From Strigamia acuminata (lineage: Eukaryota > Arthropoda > Chilopoda > Geophilomorpha > Linotaeniidae): DNA of 64,000 nt. The position numbers and the translations under genes were made by a program. Below are positions 31,443 through 41,327 of this stretch, piece after piece. Position 1 is the first letter of the stretch, and the number at the start of each line of letters is the position of its first letter. The notes under the pieces were generated by a model. It was not told the DNA's origin. It saw nothing but the letters and a program-made list of their open reading frames with translations, and ran no database searches. The DNA is taken from positions 8,480,501 through 8,544,500 of the forward strand of contig OX442318.1 of assembly GCA_949358305.1 (NCBI GenBank). The letters run 5' to 3'.

Positions 31443-34400
31443 TTATTTTATCGAAAATGAAGCGATGATGGTTTCAATTTCCGATGTAAACGCAGCAACA
31501 TGTTTTTCGATCATTGTTGCGTCTGTTTGGTCTAAATCATCATCATTATTGAACCAATGGCGCAATTCTACGACGTTATACGGCAGCATTCGACGACCAT
31601 CCTTGTCCATGAGAATGACAGTATTGGGTCCAGTTAATTTATGGATTACGTAAACGCCTTCCGTCCTCTGTCGAAGTCCTGCAGCAAACTGTCGGTCCGC
31701 TGATGACAATTGTCGATTTTTAATAGACACAAAATCGCCTGGTTTGAAATCGTGTGGTCTTCTTTTTTGATCGAACCAACGTTTATGTCTAATTTGAGCT
31801 TTTTGTAAATTTGCAGTGGCATTATTTCGCAATTCTCTCATCAATTCATGCGTCTCTCGCGCTCGTGCTGGTGGCAGCGGCTGTCCATCGTCGGTGTCCG
31901 AGTCGAAATCACCTGGATAACGCGCCTCTTGTCCCGTCACCATTTGATAAGGAGAATATTGAAGCGAAGCTTGATAGGCTGAGTTGATTGCTAGCACAAA
32001 ATATCCAATGTGAACGTCCCAGCGCACATGCTCTTCAATATAAGCCAAAATGCAGTTTTTTAATGCTTGGTTTAATCTTTCGGCTAAGTTCCCCTGTGGA
32101 TGATAAACAGCCGTGTAGCGATTGATGGCGCCAAAACTCTGACATGCAGCCTGGAATTCCATTGATCGGAAAGCTGGCGCATTGTCACTTATAATAACTT
32201 TTGGAAATGCCCATCGCTGAATAAATCCTTGCAATTGTTTGATTGTTGTTTTCCAGTCAGATGTCTCGGTCAATCTCACATCCAACCATCGACTGGCGGC
32301 ATCCACAATTACTAATGCGTAACAATGTCCTCCAATCGATCGGGGCTTTTTACCATAATAATCGATGTAAATTGTGTGAAACAAATGTCGTGGTTTGGCC
32401 ATAATCATTGGTCCATATGGAAGGCGATTTAACGGCTTAGCTCGTTGACATGGTTCACATTTTTGAATCCAAAGCAAAACGTCCTCTTTCATTTTTGGCC
32501 AATAAACTCGGGCCCGGAGTCGATGAAGTGTTTTCTCAACTCCTAAATGTCCGCAGCTCGGCGGGTAATGCAGAGCTTTGAAATATTGTTCGCGTAACAT
32601 TAGGGGCAAATAGATTTGTCTTCTACGGCGAATTTTATTTATGTCGATCGGTGGATAACGACATAACATTCCCTTGTACATAGCGAAATCTACGGCACGA
32701 TACTTGATACGCGCTGCTTGCACTTGGTCGTTGGGCAAATGTCCTTGATCAAGATATTCGATTAATTCGGCGCTCCACGTGTCTTCGTGCTGTCGACGAA
32801 TTATTTCATTAATAGTTAGTATTAGACGAAATGGTTGGTGGTCTTGCGGCGCCTCATGGAGTCGTTCGGCCTCGTCCTCTTCTTCGTCTTGTTGTTCATC
32901 AGCAACAGGGCGTCTCGTCGCATTTCTTTGAAATTGTGATCGATCTTGACGCACTTGCTGTGGCATAAATCCTGCACGTCCCATCCATGCTGGTCGATAA
33001 GTTGTCGAATCGTCCGACGAATCCGAATCTGGACCTCCATATCCGTCAAAATTTGGTCGCGCAGCTCCAGATGGTCCTGCAGGTGGGCTCAACACATTAG
33101 GAGTCGGAAACAATGCAGTTGGCACATTTGGTGATGGCAGAGGCGACATTAAAGGTGGCAATGGTGCAACAGCCCCAGGAGGCGTCGAAACTTGCGCTTG
33201 CTGACGTGCCCTGGCTCGAGTTAATACCTGATAATTTGGTGGCGGTCTCTTCTTATTTTTAGAACCTTTTGGCCTGCCCAATTTTGGTTTAATTTGTTGT
33301 TGTCGTCTTTGCGCTCTTGTCATCACAGCTGCGTTATTTCGTTGTTGTGCCGCAGCCAATCCAACTCCAATAATGTTGATTATTGGTAATTTTGGCCAAT
33401 CATTTGGGTCGTCAAAATAGGCGATGTAGCATGTTTCATCAACGAGAGGCGAGTCGTCTGCATCCAATGGTTCCGATGGTTCCACAGGCGCACGGCTAAG
33501 GGCATCCGCAACACGATTCTGGGCTCCTGAGCAGTAAAGAAATGTAAATTTGTACTCACTGAGGGACAGAACCCATCGTGCCAGGCGTCCTTTTGGTTCT
33601 CGCTGCTGGAAAAGCCACTTTAACGACAAATGATCGCTTTCTAAATAAAAATTCATCATCTCAAGATACACACGAAATCTCTTGACCGCCCAAACCGCCG
33701 CCAAGCACTCAATTTCAGTAACGCTGTAATTCTTTTCTGCAGAATTTAATGCACGTGATGCAAAAGCGATTGGTGTTCGTTCACCTTGATCATTTAGTTG
33801 CATGAGTGCAGCGCCCAAACCTGAATAGCTGGCGTCTGTTTGTAGTATGTATGGCTTGGTCCAATCCGGGAATCTTCTGTGTAGAGTTGGTTCTGCCAAT
33901 CCTCTCTTGAGTGAATTAAATGCTTCTTGGTGTTGAATCGTCCAATTCCACTCAGAATCTTTTTTGAGTAAGGGGCGAAACACCTCGCATGTTTTTGAAT
34001 AATTTGGGAAAAATGACTGATAATAACCAATCATTCCTTTGAATCTTTGTAATTCTTTGATGTTGGTAGGCGCCGGAAAATACTGAATTGCCGTCACCTT
34101 ATTTGGGTTTGGTTTAATGTGTCCAGCCTCCACAATGTGTCCTAAAACTTCGAGCGATGTTCTGCACAATTCCGTCTTGTTGGCGTTCATCGTGAATCCC
34201 GCTTCATCCAAGGCTTGAAGAATTATTTTAAGATGTTGCACATGCTCCTCGAAAGTCTTGCTGAAAATTATGACGTCATCGAGATAAACGAATACGAACT
34301 TGTAAAGATATTTCGACAAAGTTTTGTTCATGGCTCTCTGCAGAGTTGCTGGGCCATTAATGGGTCCAAACGGCATTCTCACATATTCGAAAAGTCCTCT

Positions 34401-36311
34401 GTGCGTAATAAATGCGAGAAATCTCTCGTCACCTGGACGCACTCCAATCTGGTGGAAAGCCTCTCGTCCATCTATGATCGAAAACCAATTTGATCCTCCC
34501 AAATAAGAAAATATATTATCGATGTCGGGCAATGGGTAGACATCTGGTAAAGTTTGAGCATTCATCGGTCTAAAATCCATAGCTGTACGCCAATCTCCAG
34601 TCTTCTTTGGAACAACAACAGGCGCCACCGCACAATCACTTTTTGATCGACGAATAATGCCTTGTTTTAGCTTTTGGTCCAAATAAGTGTCAATTACCAT
34701 TTTTTTTGCTGGGTTAACGGGTCTTACAGGCACATGAATTGGTCTAAAGTCCGGTTTTAAATTTACTTCAAACTGAGTGTTGTTGCATAATCCAACCTCC
34801 TCGCGAAATACCTTCGAAATTGGTCGAAGAGTCTGAATTAATAAACGAATTTGGGGTACCGTTAATGATGACCACAGCTGGTCGTAAATCCAGTCCAGTT
34901 GTGTTGGATCACTGCTTGGTTGATATTGTAGTACGTTAACATCCAGAGGCGGCTCCGAAATCGTCGAATGATTGTGTACTCTGGCCATGAGCGCATTTTT
35001 ATCCACACGACGCAAAAGCTGTCTTCCCTGCGTGTTAAGTTGTTTTATTGTTGGTGACAATTCATAAAGGCGTCTCCGCTGTCGTCTTGCACGTCTGCGT
35101 TGGCTAAGCGTCGAAAACAATGATGAATTGAATTTTCTTAATTTTTTAATGGAATCCTTCCTCCTTGGTGACCATATAAATGACCACTGATCTCGTGTAC
35201 GATTCTGAATCCTCTTAATTTGGTGTTGAGCATCGTCATTTGGATATTCGAAAATCTCTTGCGACAAAGATCGATGTTCTAGAAGAATACAATTAATGTT
35301 GTTAATTACTACCTTGGGTACATCCTTGGCGCTGTCCTTTGTATCATCGGGCTTCTTGATGGGAAATAAAAGAACAGATTCTGACTTATTAGCTTGTTCT
35401 AAAGTCATGAATTGTCTTCGCTCCGGCGATCCCTTCAAATACCACTGGCACAATTCAAAGTCCGTGCACAGACCAACCGCTCTGCAGAAATCTCTTCCCA
35501 GCAGAAGGTCCTCTGATGTTTTGGGTATAATTAAACAAATGAAAGAAATAACGGCCAAAGGTGCGCGCACCGACAGTTTAACAGATCCCTTAACTGGAAT
35601 TTTGTCATCGGCCGCTGTACGCACTGTTTCGTGAAGTTCAAGCAATTCCAAACCCATATTGGCTTTAAGTTTGTTAAATAATGACTCTGACATTACACAT
35701 GTCTGAGCGCCTGAATCCAAAAGTGCGACAAAACTCACGTTGGCCCATGTTATTTTGATATATGGTGCTTCTCTGTTGAAGCGATCAGTCTTCGTAATTT
35801 CAATTCTTGGCTCTTCGGATTTTTGCAATTCTTCGGGCGACAAAAGAACGAAGTTTGTTTGCAACGTCTCACTCTGCGTTGTCAACGAAGTTGGTTTTTT
35901 GGGGGTTTCCTTGGCTTTCACAGACGAAAGTTGCGCTGATTTTGTTGGTTGTGGTGTTACGACACCGGGTATTTTTATTTTTGATTTACTTGAATCCGTT
36001 TTGATTAATGTAGTTAATTTAATGTCCGTAGACGGGGTTAATGATTTGTTGTTGTCTTCTCGAACAGCAGATGGCGCCTCTGGTGTCGGAGTAGACGGTT
36101 TTGTACTTCTATCGATGTCTGGTGATTCTTCAGTCTCTTTCTCAGTAGAGTCCTTGATGTTTATATCCGACCCGCTCTCTGGACTCATGCTTTGAGCAGG
36201 CCGCTTGCGTTTCCCGACTGACGACTCCACTCCTTGCCACAAACGGGGCACACGGGCCTCCATGATTGCCTGTCGGACATGAACCATTTGTCCGTTGGTG
36301 TTTTTCTCCAC
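31443..36311 (-). CDS. pol: gypsy pol: protease, RT, RNase H, integrase
   Basis: The frame holds about 1620 codons and overlaps gag by at least 127 bp in the -1 frame. In order: aspartic protease with DSG near residue 200; reverse transcriptase with YLDD at about 676-679; RNase H from about 822 (first catalytic Asp in the QTDAS segment) with Glu in VTEIE; a 200-residue low-complexity spacer with an AT-hook-like GRPKGSKNKKRP near 1013; the HHCC zinc finger of integrase (His about 1248 and 1255, Cys 1285 and 1288); and the integrase core with Asp1317, Asp1376 and Glu1411, the D,D-35-E spacing. The C-terminal part has the FKPGDFV type of barrel domain seen in gypsy integrases. No internal stop or frameshift is seen, so the enzyme set looks intact. 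Translation probably arises by -1 frameshifting from gag rather than from the first Met. Confidence 0.93.
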   Translation of the reverse strand: MEKNTNGQMVHVRQAIMEARVPRLWQGVESSVGKRKRPAQSMSPESGSDINIKDSTEKETEESPDIDRSTKPSTPTPEAPSAVREDNNKSLTPSTDIKLTTLIKTDSSKSKIKIPGVVTPQPTKSAQLSSVKAKETPKKPTSLTTQSETLQTNFVLLSPEELQKSEEPRIEITKTDRFNREAPYIKITWANVSFVALLDSGAQTCVMSESLFNKLKANMGLELLELHETVRTAADDKIPVKGSVKLSVRAPLAVISFICLIIPKTSEDLLLGRDFCRAVGLCTDFELCQWYLKGSPERRQFMTLEQANKSESVLLFPIKKPDDTKDSAKDVPKVVINNINCILLEHRSLSQEIFEYPNDDAQHQIKRIQNRTRDQWSFIWSPRRKDSIKKLRKFNSSLFSTLSQRRRARRQRRRLYELSPTIKQLNTQGRQLLRRVDKNALMARVHNHSTISEPPLDVNVLQYQPSSDPTQLDWIYDQLWSSLTVPQIRLLIQTLRPISKVFREEVGLCNNTQFEVNLKPDFRPIHVPVRPVNPAKKMVIDTYLDQKLKQGIIRRSKSDCAVAPVVVPKKTGDWRTAMDFRPMNAQTLPDVYPLPDIDNIFSYLGGSNWFSIIDGREAFHQIGVRPGDERFLAFITHRGLFEYVRMPFGPINGPATLQRAMNKTLSKYLYKFVFVYLDDVIIFSKTFEEHVQHLKIILQALDEAGFTMNANKTELCRTSLEVLGHIVEAGHIKPNPNKVTAIQYFPAPTNIKELQRFKGMIGYYQSFFPNYSKTCEVFRPLLKKDSEWNWTIQHQEAFNSLKRGLAEPTLHRRFPDWTKPYILQTDASYSGLGAALMQLNDQGERTPIAFASRALNSAEKNYSVTEIECLAAVWAVKRFRVYLEMMNFYLESDHLSLKWLFQQREPKGRLARWVLSLSEYKFTFLYCSGAQNRVADALSRAPVEPSEPLDADDSPLVDETCYIAYFDDPNDWPKLPIINIIGVGLAAAQQRNNAAVMTRAQRRQQQIKPKLGRPKGSKNKKRPPPNYQVLTRARARQQAQVSTPPGAVAPLPPLMSPLPSPNVPTALFPTPNVLSPPAGPSGAARPNFDGYGGPDSDSSDDSTTYRPAWMGRAGFMPQQVRQDRSQFQRNATRRPVADEQQDEEEDEAERLHEAPQDHQPFRLILTINEIIRRQHEDTWSAELIEYLDQGHLPNDQVQAARIKYRAVDFAMYKGMLCRYPPIDINKIRRRRQIYLPLMLREQYFKALHYPPSCGHLGVEKTLHRLRARVYWPKMKEDVLLWIQKCEPCQRAKPLNRLPYGPMIMAKPRHLFHTIYIDYYGKKPRSIGGHCYALVIVDAASRWLDVRLTETSDWKTTIKQLQGFIQRWAFPKVIISDNAPAFRSMEFQAACQSFGAINRYTAVYHPQGNLAERLNQALKNCILAYIEEHVRWDVHIGYFVLAINSAYQASLQYSPYQMVTGQEARYPGDFDSDTDDGQPLPPARARETHELMRELRNNATANLQKAQIRHKRWFDQKRRPHDFKPGDFVSIKNRQLSSADRQFAAGLRQRTEGVYVIHKLTGPNTVILMDKDGRRMLPYNVVELRHWFNNDDDLDQTDATMIEKHVAAFTSEIETIIASFSIK
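36171..36215 (-). promoter_or_regulatory. candidate -1 ribosomal frameshift signal
   Basis: On the element strand the heptamer GGGAAAC (36215-36209) is in the gag phase G GGA AAC, a canonical X XXY YYZ slippery site. After an 8-nt spacer, CCTGCTC (36200-36194) can pair with GAGCGGG (36177-36171) to form a 7-bp stem. Slipping back one base enters the pol frame and continues without a stop. Gag would otherwise end eight codons later. Confidence 0.7.
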
Positions 36312-38101
36312 ATAGCATTCTTCGGGAGCTTTGGCTCTGAAGGCGCTTCTTTAGCGGCTGGAAAAATGACAACGTCCTTGGGACATGTGTGCTGTGTATC
36401 CGTTCTAGGTGTTGGCGCAGTAATCGCAGTCATGGCGTGGACATCAGATTTTTGTGCTGCCGCTGATGCAGACTCCTTTGGCGTGTCCCTTTTTGATTCC
36501 TCGCTGTTGGGATCTTCTGGATCAAGTGCGCACGCCGACATGTCCTCGAGCAATGCTGTAAATACTTTGTTGAATCTTGAAAAACGACCAGACCTGGACG
36601 AAGTAGATTGTTGATTTAACTTCTCCTCCTCTGTTCTGGTACGTGTGGCAGGACCCACTCCTGCGGGTAAAGGCATCTCCTGGTCCGAAACTCCGCACTG
36701 TTTGTACTCAAAAGTCCGCAACGAATCCAATTGAAGGCGATTATCGACGTCGTTGCCCATTTTGACTGCGTCGTCGATCGTCCTGATACACCAAGAGCGC
36801 ATTAATTGTACGACTTGAGTTTGCATCATGCCCTGAACTCGTTCCCACTGCAAGCCCTTGTCCTTGTATCCAGCAATATTTAAATAATGAATCATCTCAC
36901 TGAGGAACGACATAGTTGATTCCCCTGGCTTTTGTTTGCGCTGAGACAACTTAACATTAGCTAAAGCTGAATTGATGGAAAATACCTGCCTGAAAATTAA
37001 TTCAAAGTCCTCCCAATTGTTAGGTTTTGGAGTCAGAGCCATCCACCAACGTTGCGCTCTATTTCGGAGCGCGAGAACCACGTATACTTTCAAATATATT
37101 CCTTCCGGTGCTCCCATGGTAAACATGTGCGCATATAGCTTACCTAGGAACAAGTCCACTGTGTCGAAAGTAGCCTCATCCGGATCAAAGTATGGAATTT
37201 TTTCAACTTTAAGTTTATACCTTCCAACCTGAGCGGCTTGACGCTGATCTTCCGACTCCAACGAGAGTTGAGATCTCGTGTGAGGCAGCTGCCTTGAGGC
37301 GCTGAGTGGTATGCCTTGACTACCTCTTTGAGCGGAATCCGGGTCAGGATTCGGTGGTGGGTCCCGTGGAACATTGAAAGTAGTGTCTCCCTGTTGTGAA
37401 TGTTGTTGGCGTCGTCTCGGAGAATAAGAGCCAGTGCGTCGTGGTCCCGACGCACGTCCAGTATCTCCAAAAGAAAAGTCGGCTCCCCGAGCGCCCTCTC
37501 GACCACGACGTGTGGCCCCTGAACCTGCTTCTGGTGCTGGTGGTTCAGGCTGAGTTCGCTCGTTGTGCGAATGGATAAATTCCTCCACTCTGTCGTTCAG
37601 CTCGCGCCTAATTTGCCTCATCGACTCGAGCAACTCCTGGCGAAGTTCGTGCTGTAACTCCCTTCTATCCTCTCGTAATACTCTCATCAATGCTTCCATC
37701 GTCAATGCAGGTGGATTCCTTCGATGTTGCTGTGGTTCCGGTTGCATAAACGCAGGTTGGTAAGGAGGCGGCGGTCCTCGTTGAATGTCTTCTCGAACCG
37801 CTCGCATCCCGTCCACTATTTGTCTTCTCTCCATGAGTGAGTCCTGCAAATGGCGTCTATTTTCCTCCCATTGATCCCGTGCTGCAGCCGCTTCCCGTTC
37901 ATGTTGGAGTTGATCCGCTTCCATTTGAGCGTATGTCCTCCAAGGATTGGAAAATGGTACGTCTGTGGATATTGGTTGTACTAGTAGTTCCTGCTGTTGG
38001 TCCGGCTCATGTGTTGGTGAGTCTGGAAGTGGCAAAGTATGCGCTTGTTCGGCTTCTACGTCCGAAACACTGGATTGCGACAAAGCGTCGCGTGAAGCCA
38101 T
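36185..38101 (-). CDS. gag: gypsy gag: capsid-like structural protein
   Basis: 638 codons. The N-terminal 280 residues are Gln/Arg/Pro-rich with a coiled-coil-like helix region (about 100-170). A retrotransposon-gag capsid core follows (about 300-460), with the WW-ALTPKP-NWEDFELIFRQVF region typical of Ty3/gypsy capsids. The C-terminus has CPVCGKEW, half of a zinc finger, just before the frameshift site. Gag assembles the cytoplasmic virus-like particle in which reverse transcription occurs. It is the first ORF after the primer-binding site. It is intact, and no classical CCHC knuckle was found. Confidence 0.88.
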   Translation of the reverse strand: MASRDALSQSSVSDVEAEQAHTLPLPDSPTHEPDQQQELLVQPISTDVPFSNPWRTYAQMEADQLQHEREAAAARDQWEENRRHLQDSLMERRQIVDGMRAVREDIQRGPPPPYQPAFMQPEPQQHRRNPPALTMEALMRVLREDRRELQHELRQELLESMRQIRRELNDRVEEFIHSHNERTQPEPPAPEAGSGATRRGREGARGADFSFGDTGRASGPRRTGSYSPRRRQQHSQQGDTTFNVPRDPPPNPDPDSAQRGSQGIPLSASRQLPHTRSQLSLESEDQRQAAQVGRYKLKVEKIPYFDPDEATFDTVDLFLGKLYAHMFTMGAPEGIYLKVYVVLALRNRAQRWWMALTPKPNNWEDFELIFRQVFSINSALANVKLSQRKQKPGESTMSFLSEMIHYLNIAGYKDKGLQWERVQGMMQTQVVQLMRSWCIRTIDDAVKMGNDVDNRLQLDSLRTFEYKQCGVSDQEMPLPAGVGPATRTRTEEEKLNQQSTSSRSGRFSRFNKVFTALLEDMSACALDPEDPNSEESKRDTPKESASAAAQKSDVHAMTAITAPTPRTDTQHTCPKDVVIFPAAKEAPSEPKLPKNAMWRKTPTDKWFMSDRQSWRPVCPVCGKEWSRQSGNASGLLKA

Positions 38102-38227
38102 GTTGAAATAATAATATGTGTGCCGGCAAAAATAAGTAATTAATTAAATAAATATAACGACCTATACTTGCGTAGTCTTCACTGAAGAAAATGGTGGTTT
38201 GTGTTCTCTTAGAACACGTTTCGAGTT

Positions 38228-38247
38228 GAATCCTGTCTAGCTCGCCA
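38228..38247 (-). promoter_or_regulatory. tRNA primer-binding site
   Basis: Reads TGGCGAGCTAGACAGGATTC on the element strand, four bases after the 5' LTR. The TGG start complements a tRNA CCA end. The rest resembles the 3' end of tRNA-Arg of the ACG type with a few mismatches, as far as I can judge from memory. Confidence 0.65.
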
Positions 38248-38251
38248 AGAT

Positions 38252-39291
38252 TGTCACGTCGTAGTCGACTTTTTAACAATGGTTTCGGAAATTTAAGAAT
38301 TTCCAGGGATTGTAATAACCAGAAAATTTAGGTTCGCAGGCGCTGCAACTCTTAAAACTTTGCCGGGGGTGGTAGCTAGGTTAAGACAGCGTCTATTCGT
38401 GAAATCTGTATTTTATGGGTGCAGGATTCAATTCGGGCGCCGTACAAAATGGCGAACGTTGATACTCGAATTTTAAGACCAAATATCGTTCTTCACTAGG
38501 GAAAATGTCGTCATATGCTAGGCGTACTTACGAAGAGTATATTTCTTCTCCTGAACACGCGCAAACGTTGGGTGAACGCGCAAACAGGTACCAAACCGCA
38601 GACAACGTCGTCGGACCGTCGATAATGAAATGAATACGCAATTGAGACGAGTATGAGTTCAAAATGTCTAGGCTGAGGAGGAAGTCACAGTCGTGGCATA
38701 AAATGTATTGACGAATTGAGACCGTCGAATACGCCTTTTTTCCAGTAATTCGTACGCAAATAATGGGCAAATAATAAATGTTGTAGTTAGTTAGACTAAC
38801 ATGAGAATTCGGGCTGCATAATGACCGTATGCGTTGAGACGCAACATAATCGCACTTGGAAATCTTCCAGTTTAAGACAGAAGATGTTGACTAGTCGAAG
38901 GCGAAAATTATTCTCTCTGTCAAAATGTCTTGACAGAACAAGTCACCTCTGATCACATGTCAAAGGCCAAGTCAATTCCCAATGGGGACCGAGCAGAAAA
39001 CAGGCGATCAGGGGTGAAATATGCAAATTTAGAGCGCGATTATATCAACTTATTGCAGAATTCTCATGAATTGTCTGGATGGGGTGATTAAAACCAGGCC
39101 AAATTAAAGATAAATATCAAAAATAAGGAAAATAATACAAAATAAAATAATAAATTTAGATTTGGGAAAAATAAAATAATTTAAAGGAATTAGAACAATT
39201 TTTCAATAAAATTAGGGGAAAATTAAGGGAAAGGCGCAAAATGCGCTTAAAATTTTGAAAATTATTACTGTCTAAAGTCAGGACCGTGACA
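38252..39291 (-). repeat. 5' LTR of the gypsy element
   Basis: 1040 bp, same termini as the other LTR, one difference seen. It begins the element on the minus strand, followed after four bases by the primer-binding site. Confidence 0.95.
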
Positions 39292-39318
39292 ACGTGTCAG
39301 TTCTTTTCCTTTCCCCAT
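39292..39318 (-). pseudogene. first nine codons of the interrupted Tc1 transposase
   Basis: Starts with ATG at 39318 and encodes nine residues, MGKGKELTR, up to the gypsy target duplicate. Together with 26171-25350 it restores the expected Tc1 N-terminus, so the gypsy insertion point is inside this frame. Confidence 0.8.
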
Positions 39319-39353
39319 GTTCGTGTGATAAAAACTTGGGTCCCATTTATTGG

Positions 39354-40468
39354 TCCACTAAAATTCCTTGGATTTACACTGAAAAAAAACTAATTCTCCC
39401 ACATACTGAAATTTCCACTAACGCTCCTTTTTTGTTCCACTAAATTTATACACTAAAAAAAAACTAAATTTTTCACTAAAATAAAATTATGGGGAAAAAA
39501 ACTAATATTACCACTACTACTTCCACTTTTTTATGTTTATTGTGCTGTAGCTGTGCGAACGTTTGGCTAACATCGAGGACGACCAACCCTTCCCCTGTAT
39601 GGTCTACGAGCGCCCCAACAGTCGCCCGCTCCCGCAACCGAGTCCCCGCCAAGGCCCGAATCCTAGTCCGCAGTTCTAGTCACGTGTCGGGACCTAGTCC
39701 CAACTAGACCTCGGGGCCCCTCGCCGTGGCCATAGTCGCCCATCTCTCGCCGGGCGAAGGCTGGTTCGTCCGGGGCGCATTCGTTGCGTGTCTCCCCGTT
39801 CGTTGACTCCCGTCGGTCCTAGTCACGTGTCAGGACCCAGTCCCAACAAGACCTCGGGGCCCCTCGCCGGCCCCAACATCTTCATGGACGACTATGGCCA
39901 CGCGAATGTCTACGACAACACACCACCCTCGTTTGTTGACTCCTGCCGCTCCTCGCTGAGCCGGCAGACTCCCCAATTGTTAGAAGCTCCGCAAGGCGCT
40001 GCAGCAACTGGGGAGTCTAGCGACCACGCCGTGGATTATCGGGGAGCGACGGGAGTCGATGAACGAGGGTGGTGTGTCGTCGTGGACATCCGCGTAACCA
40101 ATGAAGATGAACCCGATGTGCATGCCGAAGGCGATGTTGCGGCCGGCGAGAGGCCCCGAGGTCTTGTTGGGATGAGGGAACTTGTTCTTGTCCTATTATT
40201 GAGCAGTACCTAAGTAGAACGTGCCTTTGGGCGAGAAAAGGAAGCGAGGTAGACCATCGAACGTCAGGAAGGCCTTCCTTTTGTAATAAAAAAATTAGTA
40301 GAAATAGTGGATGTACTTAGTTTTTTATAGTGGGGAAAGTTAGTAGTGGGAAATTTAGTTTTTTTTTAGTGTATAAATTTAGTGGAACCAAAAAGGAGCG
40401 TTAGTGGAAATTTCAGTAAGTGGAAGAATTAGTTTTTTTTTAGTGTAAATCCAAGGAATTTTAGTGGA
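39354..40468. mobile_element. 1.1-kb element with about 130-bp inverted repeats and GC-rich core
   Basis: Ends TCCACTAAAATTCCTTGGAT and the reverse complement, with inverted similarity for about 130 bp on each side (39354-39486, 40340-40468). The core (about 39545-40270) is much richer in G and C than its surroundings and has its own inverted and direct repeats (ACCTCGGGGCCCCTCGCCG occurs twice). No transposase is seen. The target duplication could not be resolved. The core may be captured foreign sequence. Confidence 0.8.
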
Positions 40469-40540
40469 TTAATAATATATTCCCTAAAAACTTTAGCAAC
40501 TAATAAAATCAATCAAAAACATGTTTGCTTATATACCTTA

Positions 40541-40679
40541 CTGCCTCATTTAAACGCCGGGCCCGAATAAACGCCAGGGTTTATTGGTTTATTGCACCGT
40601 GTGCCGCCCCGAACCGACTTTACCGGAAAGGGGTCGGCCCAAAAAAAAAATTAAACGCCTGGGCGTTTAAATGAGGCAG
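40541..40679. mobile_element. 139-bp palindromic MITE
   Basis: Perfect inverted ends CTGCCTCATTTAAACGCC with a GC-rich centre (GTGCCGCCCCGAACCGAC). Too short to encode protein. It lies inside the inner edge of the right arm of the nest. Confidence 0.8.
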
Positions 40680-40699
40680 CACTTAAGTGTGACGTAATT

Positions 40700-40885
40700 T
40701 GCACGAATTTAACGTTTTCGGAACGAATTTTCTAATCTTATGAAACGGTTTTGACCGTTTTCTAAACTTATGAAACGAGTGTTAATTTCAAACCTAGTCG
40801 TGAAAAAAAATAAAGCTTCTAACAGATTACTTTTTAGCTTAATTAGTTCATTTTGAACCATTTTACAACAGTGTAGAAAAATCGG
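40700..40885. repeat. right arm of the inverted repeat flanking the nest
   Basis: Reverse complement of 25132-25315. Together the arms enclose about 15 kb of nested elements. Confidence 0.75.
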
Positions 40886-41264
40886 GTTGATAACTGCCTT
40901 CAATTCTTGGTTTTGCAGCTCTAAAGTTGGATGTTAGCTATTTTTAAATAAGTTTCTAAACTTATGAAAAGGAGTCCTGTTTCAAATAAAACATCTGTTC
41001 AAAACCAGCTTCAGTTTCTTTATTTGCCCAGACTATGTATGATATATTAGAACCGATTACATGATGTTAGAGGGAATAATAACCCAACACAATAATACAA
41101 ATTAATTACAGCAACACTGAACACAGAAATAAATAAAACATTTATTAATAAACTGGCGTCGTCTTGAAACATATTTATGGGGCATTAGTTCTATAAATAT
41201 CACACAATAAGGATACGTAAGCGGAACTGATACATTTATATTATAGTTCCTTCGCTTTGACACC

Positions 41265-41289
41265 ATGGCTGCTGGCAAATTAAACGTTT
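41265..41289 (+). pseudogene. orphan lectin first exon G
   Basis: Intact 25-nt exon (MAAGKLNV plus one base) with GTAAGT donor, preceded by the family promoter with a weak TATA-like box (GATACGTAAG). A MITE begins 38 bp downstream. No exon 2 is found before the promoter of CTL-H, so it is a truncated gene, unless it splices to CTL-H exon 2. Confidence 0.75.
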
Positions 41290-41327
41290 GTAAGTTATTT
41301 TTCATATTGTATTAGTGAAAATTCTAA

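Larger units (their letters stand above)
26172..39295 (-). mobile_element. full-length young Ty3/gypsy LTR retrotransposon
   Basis: A complete element in minus orientation (26176-39291), flanked by the 4-bp duplication ACGT (26172-26175 and 39292-39295). In its own 5'-to-3' order: LTR, tRNA primer site, gag, pol, a third ORF, a small fourth ORF, polypurine tract, LTR. Gene order protease-RT-RNase H-integrase places it in Ty3/gypsy (Metaviridae). All main frames are open and the LTRs differ at one site seen by eye, so the insertion is very recent and may be active. It inserted into an old Tc1 transposase. Confidence 0.95.
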
